From Chloroflexota bacterium (GTDB lineage Bacteria > Chloroflexota > Limnocylindria > QHBO01), in assembly GCA_013820865.1 (NCBI GenBank), contig JACDHU010000130.1:1-5662 (forward strand): a stretch of DNA of 5,662 bases, in the 5' to 3' direction. Positions 1-5,007 of this stretch are shown here, piece after piece. The position numbers and the translations under genes are program-made. The notes under the pieces are model-generated. The model saw only the letters and a program-made list of their open reading frames with translations. It was not told where the DNA came from and did no database searches. Each line of letters begins with the position of its first letter. Position 1 is the stretch's first letter.

Positions 1-35
1 GCGACCGTGAGCGAAAGCTGCGCAGGCATCGGCAT
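1..35 (-). other. possible start of a further gene, cut by the window edge
   Basis: After the prfC stop the minus strand is open to the window edge from an ATG at 35 (it would read MPMPAQLSLTV) or from a second ATG at 29. No Shine-Dalgarno sequence is visible in the 10 bases between the prfC stop and this ATG. About eleven codons are far too few to judge coding. It could be the start of the next gene or plain spacer. Confidence 0.15.
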
Positions 36-45
36 CCGCGACCGA

Positions 46-1638
46 TCACGCCCTGGTAGCGATCGTCAGCCATCCGAGATCCGGGATTTCGCGGTCCAGA
101 CGATCGAACACGAAGCTGCTCGTCGCGAGAACCAGCTGGCGGCCATTGCCATCCTCGACGAGCTCCAGGCCGCGCCAATCGGGCAGGCGCTCCGCATCCG
201 TCGGGTCGATGGCGCGACACGCCGAGAACGATGCCTCGCTGCGCTCGACCCGGCAGCCGAACTCGTTGGCCAGGCGCTCTTCGGCGACCTCCAATTGGAG
301 TTGTCCGACGACACCAATGATGGGATCGCCGACGCCATGCGGTCGCCGCAGGACCCGGATGACGCCCTCCTCCTCGAGCTGCCGCATCCCGCTGCGGAAC
401 TGCTTGTAGCGTGACGAGTCGACGCTGCGCAGGTAGGCGAATCGCTCGGGCAGGAATTCGGGGATCGGCGGGAACTGGAGCATCCCATCCTCGGAAAGCG
501 TGTCCCCCACCTGCACGCCGGTCGCGTTGACAATGCCGATGACGTCGCCGGGCAAGGCTTCGTCGATCGTCTGACGCTCCTGCCCGAACATCTCGTTCGA
601 ATAGCTCAGCGACAGGCGCCGATCCGTCCGGCCGTTGATGGCGGTCATCCCGCGCTCGAAACGCCCGGAGTTGACCCGCATGAAGGCCACGCGATCGCGA
701 TGGCGCGGATCGGTGTTGGCCTGGACCTTGAAGACCTGGGCGCTGAACTGCCCATCAAGGGGAACGGCCGCATCATCGGAGCTCCGCTCGGTGGGCGGCA
801 CCGCGAAGCGCGGGAAGGCGTCCAGCAGGAGCGACAGGCCGACGTTGGTCAGGGCGCTGCCGAAGAACACGGGCGTCACCCGCTCGGCATGGACGTCAGC
901 CGGATCGATCGTCGCGGCCACGAGCGCAGCCTCTTCGCGGGCGTCGTGCCAGTCGGCGGCGGCAGGACCAGCATCCCAGGCATCGGCTGGCGTGCGGCGT
1001 CCGGCACCAATGGTCGCGCCATGCACGGTTGCATCGGTCTGGATCACCGTGTCGCCGCCGATGTCGAGCAGCCCGTGGAGACGGCCGTGAGTACCGATCG
1101 GCCAGTTCATCGGGCTCGGATGAACACCGATCTCGCGCTCGATCTCATCGAGCAGGCTGAGCGGCGCGATCATCGGCCGGTCGCACTTGTTGATGAACGT
1201 GATGATCGGCAGGCCGCGCATGCGGCAGACCTGGAAGAGCTTGAGGGTCTGCGGCTCCAGCCCCTTGCCGGCGTCCAGCACCATCAGTGCGGCATCCACG
1301 GCCCACAGTGCACGGTACGTGTCCTCGCTGAAGTCCGCGTGGCCGGGCGTGTCGACCAGGTTGTACTGGTAGCCGCCGTGCTCGAAGCGCAGGACCGCGG
1401 AGCTGACGCTGATCCCCCGCCGGCGCTCCATCTCCATCCAGTCGCTGACCGTGCTCCGCGACTGCCGACGAGCACGGACCGATCCCGCCTCCTCGACCGC
1501 TCCTCCGAACAGCAGCAGCTTCTCGGTGAGGGTCGTCTTTCCGGCGTCGGGATGACTGATGATCGCGAACGTTCGGCGCCGGTTTGCTTCGGCCAGCACC
1601 GCTGCGGAGTCACGCGATGGCGCGGAGGGAGTGGTCAT
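46..1638 (-). CDS. prfC: peptide chain release factor 3 (RF3), translational GTPase
   Basis: RF3 is a cytoplasmic GTPase that drives RF1/RF2 off the ribosome after peptide release. The 530-residue product matches the family length (E. coli about 529). Visible motifs: P-loop SHPDAGKTT at about 28-36, the RF3-typical SDWMEMERRRGISVSS at about 65-80 (switch I), DTPGH at 96-100, NKCD at 150-153 and GSA at 260-262. A beta-barrel domain II spans roughly 295-385, with a C-terminal domain III holding VGQLQLEV. It ends without the EF-G domains IV and V, which argues for RF3 over EF-G. The ATG start has only a poor GAAGG three bases upstream and an in-frame TGA just before that. A GTG at codon 14 would give a start closer to E. 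coli RF3, so the start is uncertain. It lies 120 bases after rplL, where rpoB normally stands, with a hairpin between; whether it is cotranscribed is unknown. Confidence 0.95.
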   Translation of the reverse strand: MTTPSAPSRDSAAVLAEANRRRTFAIISHPDAGKTTLTEKLLLFGGAVEEAGSVRARRQSRSTVSDWMEMERRRGISVSSAVLRFEHGGYQYNLVDTPGHADFSEDTYRALWAVDAALMVLDAGKGLEPQTLKLFQVCRMRGLPIITFINKCDRPMIAPLSLLDEIEREIGVHPSPMNWPIGTHGRLHGLLDIGGDTVIQTDATVHGATIGAGRRTPADAWDAGPAAADWHDAREEAALVAATIDPADVHAERVTPVFFGSALTNVGLSLLLDAFPRFAVPPTERSSDDAAVPLDGQFSAQVFKVQANTDPRHRDRVAFMRVNSGRFERGMTAINGRTDRRLSLSYSNEMFGQERQTIDEALPGDVIGIVNATGVQVGDTLSEDGMLQFPPIPEFLPERFAYLRSVDSSRYKQFRSGMRQLEEEGVIRVLRRPHGVGDPIIGVVGQLQLEVAEERLANEFGCRVERSEASFSACRAIDPTDAERLPDWRGLELVEDGNGRQLVLATSSFVFDRLDREIPDLGWLTIATRA

Positions 1639-1674
1639 GAGCCTTCACGTTTCACGGGATGGAGGTTACGTCCA

Positions 1675-1692
1675 CCGGGTGAAGTTCCCCGG
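1675..1692 (-). other. small hairpin in the prfC leader
   Basis: A 5-bp GC stem (CCGGG / CCCGG) with an 8-base loop lies about 36 bases upstream of the prfC ATG. No T tract follows. It could be leader RNA structure affecting prfC, or a chance inverted repeat in GC-rich DNA. Confidence 0.25.
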
Positions 1693-1705
1693 CGCGAATG
1701 CGAAG

Positions 1706-1730
1706 CGGACCGGCCACGCGGGCCGGTCCG
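1706..1730 (-). terminator. hairpin after rplL, candidate terminator or processing site
   Basis: A perfect 10-bp inverted repeat (CGGACCGGCC / GGCCGGTCCG) with a 5-base loop starts 28 bases after the rplL stop. The stem is strong, but on the minus strand it is followed by CTTCGCATTCG and not by a T run; on the plus strand it is followed by TTGATC. It is therefore not a canonical intrinsic terminator. It may be a weak or factor-assisted terminator, or a 3'-end-stabilising structure that lowers prfC expression relative to rplJL. Confidence 0.5.
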
Positions 1731-1758
1731 TTGATCGCGAAGTCCCAGAGAGGGAAGC

Positions 1759-2151
1759 CTACTTGACCTCGGTGGTCGCGCCAGCCTCGGAGAGCTTCTC
1801 CTTGGCGGCCTCTGCCTCCTCCTTGGTGACGCCCTCCTTGACTGCCTTGGGGGCGGCGTCGACGAGGTCCTTCGCCTCCTTGAGGCCCAGGCCGGTCAGC
1901 TCGCGGACGGCCTTGATCACCAGGATCTTGTTCGGGCCGACCTCGGTGAGCACGGCGTCGAACTCCGTCTGCTCCTCGACAACGGCTGCGGCACCATCGC
2001 CGGCAGCCGGGGCGGCAGCAGCCGCGGCGGGGGCGGCGGCGGTCACGCCGTAGCGCTCCTCGAATGCCTTGACCAGCTCGCTCAGCTCGAGGACGGTCAT
2101 CGTATCGATCGCCTCGAGGATCTGGTCCTTGTCCAGGGTCTTGGTCGCCAT
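1759..2151 (-). CDS. rplL: 50S ribosomal protein L7/L12
   Basis: L7/L12 forms the mobile stalk of the 50S subunit: dimers bind the L10 C-terminal helix and recruit translational GTPases such as EF-Tu, EF-G and, in this same cluster, RF3. The 130-residue product has the family layout. The N-terminal dimerisation domain (about 1-35) carries ILEAIDTMTVLELSELVKAFEE. A very Ala/Pro-rich hinge follows (about 36-60), then the acidic C-terminal domain with GPNKILVIKAVRELTGLGLKEAKDLVD. The hinge is encoded by GC-rich, low-complexity DNA around 1980-2045. The ATG has AGGAG ten bases upstream. It lies 36 bases after rplJ and is almost certainly cotranscribed with it. L7/L12 is needed in several copies per L10, so stronger translation than rplJ is expected. 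Confidence 0.98.
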   Translation of the reverse strand: MATKTLDKDQILEAIDTMTVLELSELVKAFEERYGVTAAAPAAAAAAPAAGDGAAAVVEEQTEFDAVLTEVGPNKILVIKAVRELTGLGLKEAKDLVDAAPKAVKEGVTKEEAEAAKEKLSEAGATTEVK

Positions 2152-2183
2152 CGGTTCAGTTCTCCTGTTCGTACTATCCCGAG

Positions 2184-2196
2184 GCGGCTAGGCCGC
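2184..2196 (-). other. hairpin over the rplJ stop codon
   Basis: A perfect 5-bp inverted repeat (GCGGC / GCCGC) with a 3-base loop spans the rplJ stop codon TAG. It lies 32 bases before the rplL start. It could influence termination or reinitiation between rplJ and rplL, but an inverted repeat this short can occur by chance in GC-rich DNA. Confidence 0.2.
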
Positions 2197-2724
2197 GGTC
2201 TCGGACTGTTGCTTCTTCTCGGCCACGGCGTTCAGAACGCCGATGAGGTTGCGGATGTTGGCGGCGAGCACGCCGGCCATGCTGGTCATCGGGGCGGCCA
2301 TCCCGCCGGCGATCTTGCTGAGCAGGACCTCGCGCGACGGCAGCGTGGCGAGGCGCGTGAGCTGCGACGCGTCAATCGCGCGGCTGCCGAGCATGCCACC
2401 ACGCATCGTGACCACGCGGGAATACGGTCGGAAGGCCTCGGCCAGTGCCTTGGCCATGGCCGCCTCGTCACCGTCGATCGTGGCGAGCGCGGTCGGACCG
2501 CTCAGGAGCGGCTTGAGCTCGGCGAGGTCCGCTTCGTCAGCGGCGATCTTCAGCAGGCGGTTCTTGGCGATCGTCAGCTCGACGCCGCTGTCGCGGAGGG
2601 TCCTCCGGACCGACTGCATGTCGGAGACCTTGAGGCCGCGGTAGTCGGCCACGGCCATGGCGGAGCTGGAGCGGAGCAATTCCGCGAGCTCGGCGACGGC
2701 CTGGCGCTTGATATCGGTCGGCAT
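2188..2724 (-). CDS. rplJ: 50S ribosomal protein L10
   Basis: L10 is the base of the ribosomal stalk. Its N-terminal globular domain binds 23S rRNA together with L11, and its C-terminal helix holds L7/L12 dimers. The same L10-L12 complex represses rplJL in the bacteria studied by binding the leader. The 178-residue product shows ADYRGL (about 26-31), AKNRLLK (53-59), LLSGPTAL (73-80), LPSREVLLSKIAGGM (128-142) and an Ala/Leu-rich C-terminal helix. The reading frame stays open upstream to 2871, but the ATG at 2724 (MPTDIKRQAV) is the correct start. It matches the family N-terminus, and the 49 extra residues read as basic shadow translation of the leader and its terminator. AGGA lies 7 bases upstream; a much stronger AAGGAGGAG lies 14 bases upstream, which is unusually far. 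Confidence 0.97.
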   Translation of the reverse strand: MPTDIKRQAVAELAELLRSSSAMAVADYRGLKVSDMQSVRRTLRDSGVELTIAKNRLLKIAADEADLAELKPLLSGPTALATIDGDEAAMAKALAEAFRPYSRVVTMRGGMLGSRAIDASQLTRLATLPSREVLLSKIAGGMAAPMTSMAGVLAANIRNLIGVLNAVAEKKQQSETAA

Positions 2725-2753
2725 CGGTCTGTCCTGGTCTCCTCCTTGGCATG

Positions 2754-2801
2754 AAAAAAACGACGATTCTGCGTGCACGCGTGACACGAGAACCGCCGTC
2801 G
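2754..2801 (-). terminator. intrinsic terminator / attenuator in front of rplJ
   Basis: In the transcript CGACG (2801-2797) pairs with CGTCG (2765-2761), and GTTCTCGTG (2793-2785) pairs with CACG-AGAAT (2775-2766) with one bulged C at 2771. This gives about 14 pairs with a 3-base bulge and a 9-base loop. Seven U follow at once (2760-2754). The U run ends 29 bases before the rplJ ATG, so termination here would silence rplJ and rplL while sparing the upstream genes. It is the best terminator-like structure in the window. Confidence 0.85.
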
Positions 2802-2851
2802 ATGGCTGTCCGTATTCGTGCCTGCGTGTGCCGCGACGTCTGCTGCGTCGC
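2797..2851 (-). promoter_or_regulatory. candidate antiterminator and anti-antiterminator helices
   Basis: The segment CGTCG (2838-2834) has two possible partners. Upstream, GCGACG (2851-2846) pairs with CGTCGC (2838-2833) as a perfect 6-bp hairpin with a 7-base loop. Downstream, CGTCG plus GGC (2832-2830) can pair with GCC (2806-2804) plus CGACG (2801-2797), which is the outer 5' arm of the terminator. The three helices cannot all form together, which is the logic of an attenuator. The pairings are seen in sequence; the switching is inference. Confidence 0.5.
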
Positions 2852-2966
2852 AATTGGACCGGGAGTCTCACCCGGATCGCATCACGGTCTGTGGCTGTTC
2901 AGTTGAGGGTGCATGGTAGCGGATGCGCGCTGCCCTGTCTCCCAACGCGGCTACCCAGTTGCATGG

Positions 2967-3067
2967 GGCGACACCAAAGTCGAACGAAAGGAAGCTTGTG
3001 CGTTCTCCGTCACACCCGGTGCAACAGCGGACGGTGGAGCTCGGCCTCCTTCGCCTTTAGTGTCGCC
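2967..3067 (-). promoter_or_regulatory. long-range stem in the rplJ leader
   Basis: In the transcript GGCGACACUAAAG (3067-3055) pairs with CUUUGGUGUCGCC (2979-2967) over 13 continuous pairs, one of them a U-G wobble. After one G-A mismatch, CGAA (3053-3050) pairs with UUCG (2984-2981). The enclosed 65 bases hold a CCGTC / GACGG inner pairing. A closing stem around an internally structured loop is what an L10-binding leader domain would look like. Seventeen pairs with one mismatch over this distance are unlikely by chance. Confidence 0.65.
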
Positions 3068-3077
3068 GGGTGCAACA
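3018..3077 (-). repeat. 9-bp direct repeat pair TGTTGCACC in the rplJ leader
   Basis: TGTTGCACC occurs at 3077-3069 and again at 3026-3018, 51 bases apart. One copy lies just outside the long-range stem and the other inside its loop. The flanks also allow CACCCGG and CCGGGTG to pair, so the copies may compete within the RNA fold. No function is assigned. Confidence 0.3.
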
Positions 3078-3101
3078 ACCAACGGCGGGTCGCGGGAAAG
3101 C

Positions 3102-3806
3102 CTACGCGTTGGCCAGGGCGAGGGCCGATGGGATGTCGATGCGCACGCCAGGACCCATGGTCGGCGCCAGCGTGAGCGATTTCATGTAGGTGCCTTTCGC
3201 GCCCGATGGCTTGGCGCGCTGGATGGCGTCCACCAGTGTGGCCACATTGGAGGCGAGCTGTTCGGGCGTGAAGCTGGCGCGGCCCACGGGTGCGTGGACG
3301 ATGCCGGCGCGGTCAACCTTGAACTCGATCCGGCCCGACTTGACTTCGGCGACAGCGCGCTCGATGTCGAACGTCACGGTGCCCGACTTCGGGTTCGGCA
3401 TCAGCCCGCGCGGGCCGAGCTTCTTTCCGAGCCGGCCGACGGTGCCCATCATGTCCGGCGTTGCGATGGCCACGTCGAACTCGAACCAGCCGGCGTCGAT
3501 CTTCTTGACGAGATCATCGCCACCGACCTCATCGGCTCCGCCTCGCAGGGCCTCCTGGGCCTTCTCGCCCTGGGCGAACACGATCACGCGGCTGGTCTTG
3601 CCGGTGCCGTGCGGCAGGACCACGGTCCCGCGCACGAGCTGATCCGCATGGCGCGGGTCGATGCCCAGGCGCAGATGCGCCTCGACTGTCCCGTCAAACT
3701 TGCTGATCGAAAGCTTTGGCAGCAGCTCGGAAGCCTCGCCGATCTCATAGCGGCGATCCGGCTCGACGAGCTTCGCCGCCTCGAGATACTTCTTTCCGTG
3801 ACTCAT
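3102..3806 (-). CDS. rplA: 50S ribosomal protein L1
   Basis: L1 forms the mobile L1 stalk of the 50S subunit, binds 23S rRNA helices 76-78 and helps release tRNA from the E site. The 234-residue product is normal in length. The clearest landmark is the L1 signature around 114-142, with ATPDMMG, GRLGKKLGPRGLMPNPK and SGTV. KFDGTVEAHLRLGIDPR (about 36-52) and the C-terminal KGTYMKSLTLAPTMGPGVRID are also typical. The start ATG overlaps the rplK stop as ATGA, with GAGG ten bases upstream inside rplK, so translation is probably coupled to rplK. In E. coli L1 represses this gene pair by binding the mRNA before rplK; the structured spacer at 4232-4368 is where such a site would be expected. Confidence 0.98.
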   Translation of the reverse strand: MSHGKKYLEAAKLVEPDRRYEIGEASELLPKLSISKFDGTVEAHLRLGIDPRHADQLVRGTVVLPHGTGKTSRVIVFAQGEKAQEALRGGADEVGGDDLVKKIDAGWFEFDVAIATPDMMGTVGRLGKKLGPRGLMPNPKSGTVTFDIERAVAEVKSGRIEFKVDRAGIVHAPVGRASFTPEQLASNVATLVDAIQRAKPSGAKGTYMKSLTLAPTMGPGVRIDIPSALALANA

Positions 3807-4231
3807 GCCTGGGCCACCTCGATGCCCATGGAGCGTGCCGTGCCCTCGATGATCTTCATCGCCTGCTCGACGGTATTGGCGTTGAGGTCGGCCATCTTCA
3901 TCTCGGCGATCTCGCGCAGCTGCGCGCGGGACACGCTACCGACCTTGTCCTTGTTCGGAATGGCGGATCCTGCTTCGACGCCGGCTGCCTTCTTCAACAG
4001 CGCGGCGGCCAGCGGGGCCTTCGTCACGAACGTGAAGCTGCGGTCCTCGAAGACCGTGATCTCGGCCGGCACGACGTAGCCGCGCATGTCCGCGGTTCGC
4101 TCGTTGAAGGCCTTGATGAATTCCATGATGTTGATGCCGTGCTGGCCGAGGGCCGGCCCGACGGGTGGGGCGGCGGTCGCGGAACCGGCGGGCGCCTGTA
4201 CCTTCAGCATCGCCCTGATCTTCTTGGCCAT
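3803..4231 (-). CDS. rplK: 50S ribosomal protein L11
   Basis: L11 binds the GTPase-associated region of 23S rRNA with L10 at the stalk base, contacts elongation and release factors, and is needed for RelA-dependent stringent signalling in bacteria that use it. The 142-residue product is full length. The N-terminal domain has the Pro-rich PPVGPALGQHGINIMEFIKAFN block (22-43, given here in part by its key residues PPVGPALGQ and the FN end). The C-terminal RNA-binding domain has SVSRAQLREIAEMKMADLNA (99-118) followed by an IIEGTARSMG end. GAGGAG lies eight bases before the ATG. It overlaps rplA by four bases and follows nusG after a 137-base structured spacer. Confidence 0.98.
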   Translation of the reverse strand: MAKKIRAMLKVQAPAGSATAAPPVGPALGQHGINIMEFIKAFNERTADMRGYVVPAEITVFEDRSFTFVTKAPLAAALLKKAAGVEAGSAIPNKDKVGSVSRAQLREIAEMKMADLNANTVEQAMKIIEGTARSMGIEVAQA

Positions 4232-4310
4232 TCTGGTGACTCCTCTCGAGGTCTTGACGGGGCCGATACGCCCCTCCCTCTGCGTGTATAGGCCTCAGCG
4301 AGGCCCCTAG

Positions 4311-4338
4311 ATCTGTCAGACGCCTATCTGTCAGACGC
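4311..4338 (-). repeat. 13-bp direct repeat pair before rplK
   Basis: ATCTGTCAGACGC (plus strand) occurs at 4311-4323 and 4326-4338, a period of 15 bases. Each copy holds the small odd palindrome TCTG-T-CAGA. On the transcribed strand each reads GCGTCTGACAGAT. The tandem, one-and-a-half-turn spacing suggests either a short duplication or paired protein sites. Confidence 0.7.
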
Positions 4339-4339
4339 T

Positions 4340-4359
4340 GAGTATATACGTATATACTC
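4340..4359 (-). repeat. perfect 20-bp AT-rich palindrome after nusG
   Basis: GAGTATATACGTATATACTC is its own reverse complement over all 20 bases and starts 10 bases after the nusG stop. As RNA it would form an 8-bp hairpin with a CG-centred 4-base loop. As DNA it resembles a dimer operator. It directly abuts the direct repeat pair. Its AT content stands out in this GC-rich region. Confidence 0.8.
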
Positions 4360-4368
4360 CGGTCGCCC

Positions 4369-5007
4369 TCACAACTTTTCGATCTGGAGGAAGTCGAGCT
4401 CAACGGGCGTCTCGCGGCCGAAGATGCTGACGAGCACCTTGACCTTGTTGCGCTCCGGGTTGACCTCGTCGACGGTGCCGATGAACTCGGCGAATGGACC
4501 GTCCTTGACGCGCACGCTCTGGCCCTTGGCGTACTGGACCTTGAACTTCGGCGTCTCGACCCCCATCTGCTTGAGGATCTTCTTGACCTCGTGCTCGTCG
4601 AGCGGCAGGGGTCGGTTGCCGGAGCCGACGAAACTCGTCACGCCCGGCGTGTTGCGCACGACGTACCAAGACTCGTCGCTCATGGCCATCTCGACCAGCA
4701 CGTAACCGGGGAACACCTTGCGGTTCACCGTCTGGCGCTGGCCGTTCTTGATCTCGATCTCTTCTTCCATCGGCACGAGGACCTGGAAGATCTGATCCTC
4801 CACGCCCATCGACTCGATGCGGTGCTCGAGGTTGGCCTTGACCTTGTTCTCGTAGCCGGAGTAGGTGTGGATCACGTACCACAGCTTCTTGGTGCGCTCC
4901 GCCTCGGGCATGTCCCCGACGCGCGGCGCCTCACGTGACAGGCTCGCTGCCTCGCGGGCCTCGCTGGGCACCTCGCTCACGGTTTCGGACGTCGTCTTTT
5001 CGGTCAT
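4369..5007 (-). CDS. nusG: transcription elongation/antitermination factor NusG
   Basis: NusG binds RNA polymerase through its NGN domain, and its KOW domain can contact ribosomal protein S10 or Rho, so it links transcription with translation or termination. The 212-residue product has an acidic, Ser/Glu/Ala-rich N-terminal extension (1-40), an NGN domain from about 43 to 148 (LWYVIHTYSGYENKV, FPGYVLVEM, NTPGVTSFVG) and a KOW domain from about 158 to the end (KGQSVRVKDGPFAEFIGTV). The core is about the length of E. coli NusG; the extension accounts for the extra. Its ATG overlaps the secE stop by four bases, the classic secE-nusG arrangement. A start at Met33 would remove most of the extension, but the four-base overlap and an AGG about 9 bases upstream favour 5007. 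Confidence 0.97.
   Translation of the reverse strand: MTEKTTSETVSEVPSEAREAASLSREAPRVGDMPEAERTKKLWYVIHTYSGYENKVKANLEHRIESMGVEDQIFQVLVPMEEEIEIKNGQRQTVNRKVFPGYVLVEMAMSDESWYVVRNTPGVTSFVGSGNRPLPLDEHEVKKILKQMGVETPKFKVQYAKGQSVRVKDGPFAEFIGTVDEVNPERNKVKVLVSIFGRETPVELDFLQIEKL

Larger units (their letters stand above)
2725..3101 (-). promoter_or_regulatory. rplJL leader, L10-type regulatory RNA
   Basis: This 377-base gap between rplA and rplJ has no convincing gene but contains several strong RNA structures. They are a long-range stem (2967-3067), an inverted repeat GGTAGC / GCTACC (2915-2920 with 2950-2955), a 6-bp hairpin (2833-2851) and a U-tailed terminator (2754-2801). The position directly before rplJ and the terminator fit the L10 leader family, in which L10(L12)4 binds its own mRNA. 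In E. coli this blocks translation; in B. subtilis it promotes transcription termination. Here the terminator favours the attenuation version. Binding by L10 is inferred; I did not identify a proven L10 contact motif. I see no convincing promoter in the gap, so the leader is probably read from upstream. Confidence 0.75.
4232..4368 (-). promoter_or_regulatory. structured nusG-rplK spacer, possible L1 regulatory region
   Basis: The 137-base spacer runs, in transcript order, through an AT-rich palindrome (4359-4340), two copies of GCGTCTGACAGAT, a hairpin GGCCTC-GCT-GAGGCC (4305-4291; alternatively TAGG/CCTA plus CCTC/GAGG) and a hairpin GGGGC / GCCCC with a 6-base loop (4274-4259), then the rplK Shine-Dalgarno. 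No hairpin carries a U tract. I found no -35/-10 pair with good spacing. In E. coli L1 binds the leader of rplKA, so a similar site here is plausible but I could not match the L1 target. Confidence 0.5.

Noticed and set aside
700..1734. A 344-codon open frame on the plus strand, antisense to prfC
   Set aside because: It is rich in Arg, His, Asp and Gly as shadow frames of GC-rich genes are. It has no family motif and covers conserved RF3 sequence and the intergenic hairpin.
1980..2045. Low-complexity GC-rich repeat within rplL
   Set aside because: It encodes the Ala/Pro hinge that all L7/L12 proteins have between their two domains.
2725..2871. A 49-residue N-terminal extension of L10 starting with GTG at 2871
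   Set aside because: It would translate the attenuator hairpin and its U tract, is Arg-rich and unlike any L10, and the family N-terminus begins at the ATG at 2724.
2913..4079. A 388-codon open frame on the plus strand, antisense to rplA and rplK
   Set aside because: It lies opposite two certain ribosomal protein genes and runs through the rplJ leader. It has no recognisable domain, and long antisense frames are expected in GC-rich coding DNA.
4311..4338. Direct repeats as a small CRISPR-like array
   Set aside because: There are only two 13-base units with a 2-base spacer, no spacer-sized inserts and no cas genes.
4340..4359. The palindrome as an intrinsic terminator of nusG
   Set aside because: The stem is AT-rich and is followed by CAGCGTCTG, with no U tract.
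4340..4368. The TATATA/TATACT palindrome as a -10 box for an rplK promoter
   Set aside because: The possible -35 boxes (for example TTGTGA at the end of nusG) are at wrong distances of about 12 or 22 bases, so no acceptable pair can be made.
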